Origin: Candidatus Moranbacteria bacterium GW2011_GWE2_36_40
GTDB lineage: Bacteria; Patescibacteriota; Minisyncoccia; Moranbacterales; GWC2-37-73
Reading direction: 5' to 3'
DNA length: 17,155 bases
Assembly: GCA_000991645.1 (NCBI GenBank)
Contig: LBRX01000028.1
Location: forward strand, 1-17,155
Shown here piece after piece: positions 11,962-17,155 of the stretch (position 1 is its first letter; the number at the start of each line of letters is the position of its first letter). Both the position numbers and the translations under genes were made by a program. The notes beneath the pieces are model-generated. The model saw only the letters and a program-made list of their open reading frames with translations, did not search any database and was not told where the DNA came from.

Positions 11962-14900
11962 TTAGAATCTTTCTTTCTCGTCAATAAAAGTCATGTATAA
12001 TGTTGGGATGATGAAGAGCGTGAAGAAGGATGAAATTGAAAGTCCAAAGATCACGGCTGATCCAAGTGCAGTCCAAGTGGCATTGGAAAGTGTGATTGGA
12101 ATTATGCCAGCGATGGTTACAATGGAAGTGATAAAAATCGCTTCCAGCCTAGATTTTCCAGCATCAATTATTGATTCATTAAATGGAATGCCAGTTTTGA
12201 TATTGAGGTTTATTTTGTCGATCAAAATTATGGCATTTTTAACTACGATTCCAAAGAGGGCCAAGATGCCAATCAATCCTGGAAAGCTCAACGTGACACC
12301 CAAAAGAGCCATACCAATGAAGACACCTATAAGCGCCAATGGCAGCGTGACGAGCACTATGATGGCCTTTTTGAATGAATTAAATTGAATGACCAATGTT
12401 GAAATGATCAAAATTGCTGCAATTGCCATTGCACGAATAATTGAAAGCACGGATTCATTGTTTTGTTCATTTTCTCCTCCATAAGTTATTGCGTAACCTT
12501 CTGGCATCGTGTAATTCTTTGCTAATTTTTCTTGAAACTCTTTTATGACTTCGGTTGCATTGGTGGTTCCGCTCACATCCGCAGTCAGGAGAATTGTTCT
12601 TTTTTGATCAATTCTTGTTATTGAATCAACCGATGGTGTAAGTTTTACAGTCGCAACATCTTTTATGAACACGGGCTGTTTTTTTGTGTTTAATATTTGC
12701 AGATTTTGGATTGTTTCTAAATCAGGTATTTTGTCTTTTCCAAAACGTGCAACAACATCAATATCCTTGTTGTCACGAATAACAGTTGTCACCGTTGTTC
12801 CTGAAATTGCATTTCTCAAAGATGAGCCAACAACAGTGGCATTTAAATCGTAGAGTTCCATTCTGGCATTATCAAGATCGAAAGTATATTCAGCAGGGGC
12901 ATCTTTAAGTGAAATATCTGAATTAATTGTCCAGGAAATTGAATTTATTATTGGTTTCAAATCTTGTGCAATTTTGTCGAGAGTTTGCAAATTTTCGCCG
13001 CTAATTTGAGCTTGAAATGCACTGCCTGATGGTGGACCGCCGCGAGGAGCAGAAACTGTTATGGTGGCATCTTGAATGTCAGAGAGAAGGTCCCTTATTT
13101 CATTTGCGATATCGTATGCTTTAATATCCCTTTCTTCTTGCGGGGTAAGCTTTATGGTTATTGAAGATGTGTTTGATTTGTTGGCTCCACCACCGAAACT
13201 GCTTCCGCCTGATCCAGAGTTTCCAACAAGCGTAGAAAAATTGATGATGTGTTCATTTTTTACTATTCTATTTTCAACTTCACGTGTAATTTTATCTGTT
13301 TGATCTAGATTAAGACCCACTGGTCCACGAATAGTTAGATATAAAGCATCTCCATCTGCTGGTGGAAAAAATTCTGATTTTACAATGCCAACAATTGGGA
13401 GAGATGTTGCAAAAATGAAAAGTGCCAATGTTGAAAAAAGAGTTATCATTCTGTGTGTACGAGTACGCGTAATCATTCGCAGATATTTTTCATAGATCGG
13501 CAAAACTTTGTCAAAGTGAATTATTCCATGGATAAGTTTGCTTGCTAGGCTTGAATTTGCATGGTCTCCTTGGGAGAAAAGTTTTTGTTTGATGAGTGTA
13601 TCATCACTCCATTCTTTTTCGACAAGAATTTTATTTTTTTCAAGAACATCTTTACCGACACCAAAATACCAGTTTAGCATCCAGGTTATGATAACAAATG
13701 AAAAAATTCCAAAAGAATAGCCAAAGACTGAATGTTGCCAAATTGCAAAAGCTCCTATAGCCAATATGAAAGATATTAAGAAAAAAAATATTTTTTTGGT
13801 AAGTCGTATTCTTTCTAGAACTGCTGCTAATGGATGATTTATCATGAGCGCAATCAAGAGTGAAGAGATCAAAGTGACAGAGACGGTTATCGGAATTGAT
13901 TTAATAAATTGTCCAATTATTCCTGATGCCATAAGTAATGGTAAAAATGCCCAAACAGTTGCAAATGTTGTTGAGATAAGGACAATTTTGAAATCATGCA
14001 AAACAAGTAGCACAGCTTCTTCAGGCGTGTATTTTCCTGTTTTCATGTATTGTTTGGTGGCAGAAACAACCACGATGGCGTCATCAACCAAGAGACCCAA
14101 AGAAAGAAGCAAGGCAAAAATAGAAAGAAAATTTAGTGATGTTCCAGTTGCTTGCATAACTCCAAAAGTAACAAAGAACACCAATGGAATGGCTATGCCA
14201 GCCACAAAAGCTTCCTTTAATCCCACAATGAGAAATAAAATTCCTACAACTAAAATAAGAGTTAACAAAAAATCATGAGTCAATTGGTCAAAATCTTTTT
14301 TAATTCTATCTGCTTGATTGACTGTGTCTGAATATGTCATGTTGCCTGGAAAAGTTTTTAACATTGTTTCAATTTTTGAACGCGCGCTTTCTACTGTTTC
14401 AATAACTGATCCGCCAGTTCTTTTGACAATCTGAATGGTTACAGCATTTTGTGGCGTGCTACCATCAATAGAAAAGCGAGAATAGATGGTTTTTTCGATA
14501 GCTTTTTCTTTAACATCAGCGATATCTTTTAGATATACAATAGATCCCTGGGTTGTGTGCAAGATAGAGATATCGCCAAGTGTTTTTGCATCATAAAAAC
14601 GTCCATCGCTACGAATTGGATAGTTGAATTTTTCTCCTTCAAAATTTCCAGCCGGGATAGCTTTGTTTGTTGCTGAAATGGATTGATTGGCTTGGTCTGT
14701 TGTAATGTTGTATGCAGCAAGTTTTTGTGGATCATAGGCAACCTCAAATTCACTTTGATCTCCACCGGAAAGATTAACTTCGCGAATCCCTGGAATTTTT
14801 TCAAGTTCATCTTGTATTTTTTCACCGTATGTTCTCATTGTGAAATCATCGTATGGTCCAACAATTGCAAAGGTAACAATCGGCGTGTCATCCAAGGATA

Positions 14901-15372
14901 TTTCTCTAACTTCGGGATCTTTTGCATCAAGAGGGATGTCTTTTCTAATTGTGGGCAACTTGTCTCGCAATTTTCTTACTGAATCATCAATATTTTGATT
15001 GGCATCAAATTCAACAACGACTGTTGAAAATGAATTGGCTGAAGTGGATGTTATTTTGTTAATCCCACTAACACCAGAAATGGCAGTTTCAATTTTTTTT
15101 GTGACAAGTTCTTCGATATCAGAAGGGGATACTCCAGGATAAGCAGCACTAACGATGGCGGTCGCTATCTTAACTTCAGGATTTGATTCTTTTGGTAGTT
15201 GACTAAAAGAATATATTCCCCAACCTGATATTAAGATTATTAATAAAATTACAACTCGAAAATTAGAAACAAAAAAGTTCAACCAAGTATTTCTTTTTTC
15301 TGGCGTAAATTCAAGCTTGTCCAAATAAGCACTGTCTGTAGAATTAAAATTGGAATCGTTTTCTTTTTCCAT
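11962..15372 (-). CDS. RND-superfamily efflux transporter (AcrB/HAE-type)
   Basis: Proton-driven inner-membrane pump of 1136 residues with the duplicated RND plan: TM1 (38-56), extracytoplasmic porter loop 1 (58-365), TM2-6 (368-520), TM7 (642-664), porter loop 2 (665-980), TM8-12 (982-1130). The proton-relay residues are kept: the TM4 pair LLVDDAIVV (Asp430, Asp431) and the TM10 Lys in GIVVKNAIILID (Lys1045). The protein is longer than AcrB (1049). Much of the extra length lies between TM6 and TM7, where two further hydrophobic stretches (528-546 and 551-571) precede a charged linker. A Gly/Ser-rich stretch (718-735) lies in porter loop 2. It starts 17 bases after the adaptor gene and is last in the marR-hlyD-RND operon. 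No outer-membrane channel gene is in the window. Substrates unknown. Confidence 0.94.
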   Translation of the reverse strand: MEKENDSNFNSTDSAYLDKLEFTPEKRNTWLNFFVSNFRVVILLIILISGWGIYSFSQLPKESNPEVKIATAIVSAAYPGVSPSDIEELVTKKIETAISGVSGINKITSTSANSFSTVVVEFDANQNIDDSVRKLRDKLPTIRKDIPLDAKDPEVREISLDDTPIVTFAIVGPYDDFTMRTYGEKIQDELEKIPGIREVNLSGGDQSEFEVAYDPQKLAAYNITTDQANQSISATNKAIPAGNFEGEKFNYPIRSDGRFYDAKTLGDISILHTTQGSIVYLKDIADVKEKAIEKTIYSRFSIDGSTPQNAVTIQIVKRTGGSVIETVESARSKIETMLKTFPGNMTYSDTVNQADRIKKDFDQLTHDFLLTLILVVGILFLIVGLKEAFVAGIAIPLVFFVTFGVMQATGTSLNFLSIFALLLSLGLLVDDAIVVVSATKQYMKTGKYTPEEAVLLVLHDFKIVLISTTFATVWAFLPLLMASGIIGQFIKSIPITVSVTLISSLLIALMINHPLAAVLERIRLTKKIFFFLISFILAIGAFAIWQHSVFGYSFGIFSFVIITWMLNWYFGVGKDVLEKNKILVEKEWSDDTLIKQKLFSQGDHANSSLASKLIHGIIHFDKVLPIYEKYLRMITRTRTHRMITLFSTLALFIFATSLPIVGIVKSEFFPPADGDALYLTIRGPVGLNLDQTDKITREVENRIVKNEHIINFSTLVGNSGSGGSSFGGGANKSNTSSITIKLTPQEERDIKAYDIANEIRDLLSDIQDATITVSAPRGGPPSGSAFQAQISGENLQTLDKIAQDLKPIINSISWTINSDISLKDAPAEYTFDLDNARMELYDLNATVVGSSLRNAISGTTVTTVIRDNKDIDVVARFGKDKIPDLETIQNLQILNTKKQPVFIKDVATVKLTPSVDSITRIDQKRTILLTADVSGTTNATEVIKEFQEKLAKNYTMPEGYAITYGGENEQNNESVLSIIRAMAIAAILIISTLVIQFNSFKKAIIVLVTLPLALIGVFIGMALLGVTLSFPGLIGILALFGIVVKNAIILIDKINLNIKTGIPFNESIIDAGKSRLEAIFITSIVTIAGIIPITLSNATWTALGSAVIFGLSISSFFTLFIIPTLYMTFIDEKERF

Positions 15373-15389
15373 AAATTTTTTTGTGTAGT

Positions 15390-16490
15390 TTAATTTTGCA
15401 AAACAATATTCTCTCCATCTGCAAGCAACTTGTTTCCATCAACAATAAAAAGCGTTTCTGGCAAAGCCTCTATTGAAATTTCGGCTGTTTCTCCATTTAC
15501 ATCAACAATTGAGACATTTTTTTTCTTCGCAATATTATTTTCAGCCACAAAAATGAAATTTTCATTTTGTCCGATGCTTATTGCCGATAATAGCAGAATG
15601 AAATGGTTTTCTTTTTGAGTTGTGTTGGCGATTTCTATTAAGACATTTATAATTGTCCCAGATAACAAGGAAGGGGTATATTTTTCAGGATAGGCTTCTA
15701 TGAGAAAGCGTTTTGTTGTTTGATCGGCCGTGATTGCAATGCTTTGTATCAAGAGGGAATGACGTGAGCCATCGTCATCGACAGCATAAATTTTTTGTCC
15801 ACGCATCAACTTTTTCTGTTGTGAAGAGTCAACAAAAAACTGCACTTTAATCTTTGAAGATTTACTAACTGTCGCAATCAATTGACCAAGTGAAACTGAA
15901 TCTCCAACTGAAACAGCTTTATTGGTAATTACACCGGAAATTGGACTGATTGCAATGTGGTTATCAGTAGAACCCGTCAATCCCAATAAGGCATTTTCAT
16001 ATTGAAGTTTTGCTATATCTCGTTGTGCTTTTGCATTATCTCTTTGCACGCGCGTTGATGAAGAAGAATCTTGCAAATCCTTGTAAACATCTTTCGTCAG
16101 TCCATAATTTTTTTTGGCTTGCTCTGCTGAGATTTCAGCTTGTTGTGTTTGGAGATTATTAAAATTACCATTGCTTTCCAAATTCTCAGCATCTTCTATT
16201 TTGGCCAGCAGAGACCCGGCACTTATTGGTGCGCCTATATTGTTTGGAGCAATCACGATTGTGCCAGATGATTTTGCTGTGATTTTAATTTCCTGATCGC
16301 CAACAACATTTGCTGGAAGTTGAATTTTTTGTGAAAACGTTTTGCTTTCAGCTGCTGACTTAACAGAAACTATGGTGGATTCTTTTGGCACATCTTGCAG
16401 AACCTCTGGAGGTTTCTTTGATATTTTAAAAACTGCAAGAAAAATGATTAATACTGCAGACATAGATACAATAAGCTTTGTTTTGTTCAT
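15390..16490 (-). CDS. HlyD/AcrA-type membrane fusion protein, partner of the RND pump
   Basis: Periplasmic adaptor subunit of 366 residues. N-terminal anchor helix (5-22), no lipobox. First lipoyl half at about 60-98 (QEIKITAKSSGTIVIAPNN, ISAGSLLAKIED), a short helical hairpin (105-170, rich in Gln, Ala, Lys), second lipoyl half (175-210; HIAISPISGVITNKAVSVGD), then a beta-barrel domain (212-290) and membrane-proximal domain (295-366). The hairpin is short compared with AcrA, as in other adaptors of cells that may have no outer-membrane channel. The gene begins 8 bases after the marR stop and ends 17 bases before the RND start, so the three are surely co-transcribed. Upstream of the ATG there is only an A-run and no Shine-Dalgarno sequence. 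Confidence 0.9.
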   Translation of the reverse strand: MNKTKLIVSMSAVLIIFLAVFKISKKPPEVLQDVPKESTIVSVKSAAESKTFSQKIQLPANVVGDQEIKITAKSSGTIVIAPNNIGAPISAGSLLAKIEDAENLESNGNFNNLQTQQAEISAEQAKKNYGLTKDVYKDLQDSSSSTRVQRDNAKAQRDIAKLQYENALLGLTGSTDNHIAISPISGVITNKAVSVGDSVSLGQLIATVSKSSKIKVQFFVDSSQQKKLMRGQKIYAVDDDGSRHSLLIQSIAITADQTTKRFLIEAYPEKYTPSLLSGTIINVLIEIANTTQKENHFILLLSAISIGQNENFIFVAENNIAKKKNVSIVDVNGETAEISIEALPETLFIVDGNKLLADGENIVLQN

Positions 16491-16498
16491 ATTTTTTT

Positions 16499-16969
16499 CT
16501 AAAATTTAAATATTTTTTCCAATTCACTTTCCTCGCTGTCAAGAATGGAATTTAATTTTTTAATAAAAGCTTTGTGTTGTGCAATTTCTTTCTCACTGAA
16601 TTTTTTTTCAAAAGATATCTGAGCTTTTTGGAGTCTTTTTTCAATGCCAAGCATCATTTTCTTCCCAGTTAATGTTAACTCAATCAACACTTTGCGCTTG
16701 TCTTTTTTATCGCTCGCATAAGTTCTGAGAATATGGTTTTCCTTCTCCAAAAAATTTAAGCGTTGACTTAGATTTGATTTTGTTGCGCCGGTTATTTCAA
16801 TCAATTTGCTTGCAGTTAGCGGACCTCTGTTTTTTAGCAATTTTAAAATTTTCATGCTAGTTGATGATAGTCCCATTGGTTGAAAGATATATTTATTAGC
16901 AATAGATTCAAGTCTATGTGCCAGACAGATGATTGGTTCAACTGGTGAAGATGGGTCAACAATTTTCAT
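16499..16969 (-). CDS. MarR-family transcriptional regulator of the RND operon
   Basis: 156-residue DNA-binding protein, normal length for the family. Helical dimerisation segments at 11-35 and 103-156 flank a winged helix-turn-helix (38-100): PLTASKLIEITGATKSNLSQRLNFLEKE (50-77, recognition helix near 63-72), then the wing with the family motif DKKDKRKVLIELT (87-99). MarR proteins are usually dimeric repressors that leave DNA when they bind phenolic or other small ligands or are oxidised. The only Cys is Cys15, so thiol sensing is possible but unsupported. First gene of the operon with the adaptor and RND pump. An 18-bp palindrome over its own -10 box is the likely operator. Confidence 0.92.
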   Translation of the reverse strand: MKIVDPSSPVEPIICLAHRLESIANKYIFQPMGLSSTSMKILKLLKNRGPLTASKLIEITGATKSNLSQRLNFLEKENHILRTYASDKKDKRKVLIELTLTGKKMMLGIEKRLQKAQISFEKKFSEKEIAQHKAFIKKLNSILDSEESELEKIFKF

Positions 16970-16981
16970 GTAGCGTTTATT

Positions 16982-16992
16982 ATTAAGTTAAT
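16982..16992. promoter_or_regulatory. Second small palindrome near the marR transcription start
   Basis: ATTAA-G-TTAAT is a perfect 11-bp palindrome at and just after the predicted start site (about 16994). It is too short and AT-rich to be more than a possible accessory site. Confidence 0.25.
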
Positions 16993-16999
16993 GTATGAA

Positions 17000-17017
17000 T
17001 AGTTTATCAATAAACTA
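17000..17017. promoter_or_regulatory. Probable MarR operator
   Basis: TAGTTTAT-CA-ATAAACTA is a perfect palindrome with 8-bp arms. It contains the whole -10 box of the marR promoter and most of the spacer, so a bound dimer would block RNA polymerase. Length and symmetry match known MarR-family sites; binding itself is inferred. Confidence 0.72.
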
Positions 17018-17028
17018 CATTTTGTCAA
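17001..17028 (-). promoter_or_regulatory. Promoter of the marR-hlyD-RND operon
   Basis: Minus strand: a perfect TTGACA (+ strand 17023-17028), 16 bases, then TAAACT (17001-17006). Transcription would start near 16994, giving a leader of about 25 nt to the ATG at 16969. Confidence 0.75.
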
Positions 17029-17155
17029 ACGTTATTTGCTGAAGTTGGAGCAAGCCCAGTATATTCCAATACAGAAATGGGCCCCCAAATGTAATCTACA
17101 ATATTGGGCATTTTTGAAAAATTAGCTAACTTTGATTTTAGAAAATACCTTCATT
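17029..17155. other. Right-edge DNA with no convincing gene
   Basis: No ORF with a credible start crosses this stretch. A minus-strand frame is open from 17150 to a TGA at 17025-17027; from an ATG at 17111 it could encode 28 residues (including VDYIWGPISVLEY), ending inside the marR -35 box, and matches nothing I recognise. GCCCAGTAT (17054-17062) can pair with ATATTGGGC (17101-17109) with one G-T pair, a weak foldback. Confidence 0.4.

Noticed and set aside
11993..12388. 131-codon open frame on the + strand opposite the RND gene
   Set aside because: It mirrors the codon pattern of a strongly supported RND gene, has no family resemblance and lies antisense; the same holds for the open frames at 13844-14278 and 14683-14982.
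17025..17111. 28-codon minus-strand ORF upstream of marR
   Set aside because: Too short to judge, no start signal, its end overlaps the marR -35 box, and it matches no family I know. It may be a gene remnant.
1..17155. Reassignment of UGA as a sense codon, as in some CPR lineages
   Set aside because: UGA occurs as a terminal codon (for example the MacA-like gene at 8513-8515), and no conserved gene has in-frame UGA at conserved Gly positions.
1..17155. CRISPR array, tRNA, rRNA, integrase or transposase genes
   Set aside because: No regularly spaced direct repeats, no tRNA-like cloverleaf and no recombinase motif were found. The repeats present are foldbacks, not arrays.

Overview
The window is an AT-rich bacterial segment with short spacers and standard stop codons. 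Almost no start codon has a recognisable Shine-Dalgarno sequence. The gene families (a short ABC-F ATPase, rubrerythrin, a permuted GTPase RsgA, RarA, an ECF sigma factor next to a MacA/MacB-like exporter, and an HlyD/RND pair) and the dispersed hairpin repeats fit the Candidate Phyla Radiation (Patescibacteria), perhaps a Moranbacteria-like Parcubacterium. That placement is inferred from protein character only; there is no rRNA or tRNA gene here.

Layout. 1-2300: rubrerythrin with its own terminator, then an ABC-F ATPase. 2300-5600: a cold-shock gene with an excellent promoter and terminator but a broken reading frame, a 160-bp inverted-repeat element, rsgA, a convergent secreted alpha/beta hydrolase, and a broken PAP2 phosphatase gene. 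5600-10680: ECF sigma factor, small membrane protein (possible anti-sigma), membrane-anchored OB-like protein, MacA-like adaptor, ABC ATPase and MacB-like permease, all on the + strand, with hairpin-forming repeats in the spacers and a strong terminator at the end. 10715-11947: rarA and a bidirectional terminator. 11962-16969 (minus strand): an operon of MarR regulator, HlyD-type adaptor and RND transporter, read from a promoter whose -10 box lies inside an 18-bp palindrome. 16970-17155: upstream DNA with no convincing gene.

How the genes fit together. Two export systems lie convergently around rarA. One is an ABC (MacAB-type) system behind an ECF sigma factor, the other an RND system behind a MarR repressor that probably controls itself. 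Neither has an outer-membrane channel gene nearby. The ECF gene and the hydrolase gene share a CGTATAAT core promoter that resembles known ECF -10 sequences, so the hydrolase may be in the sigma regulon.

The most striking observation is that three neighbouring genes within 2.8 kb (cold-shock protein, rsgA, PAP2) have each lost an internal block estimated at 40-52 nt. Each loss takes out the family's most diagnostic region (second half of the cold-shock domain, zinc knuckle, PSGH-type phosphatase motif). Either this is a real cluster of small deletions or it is a local assembly fault; read mapping would decide.
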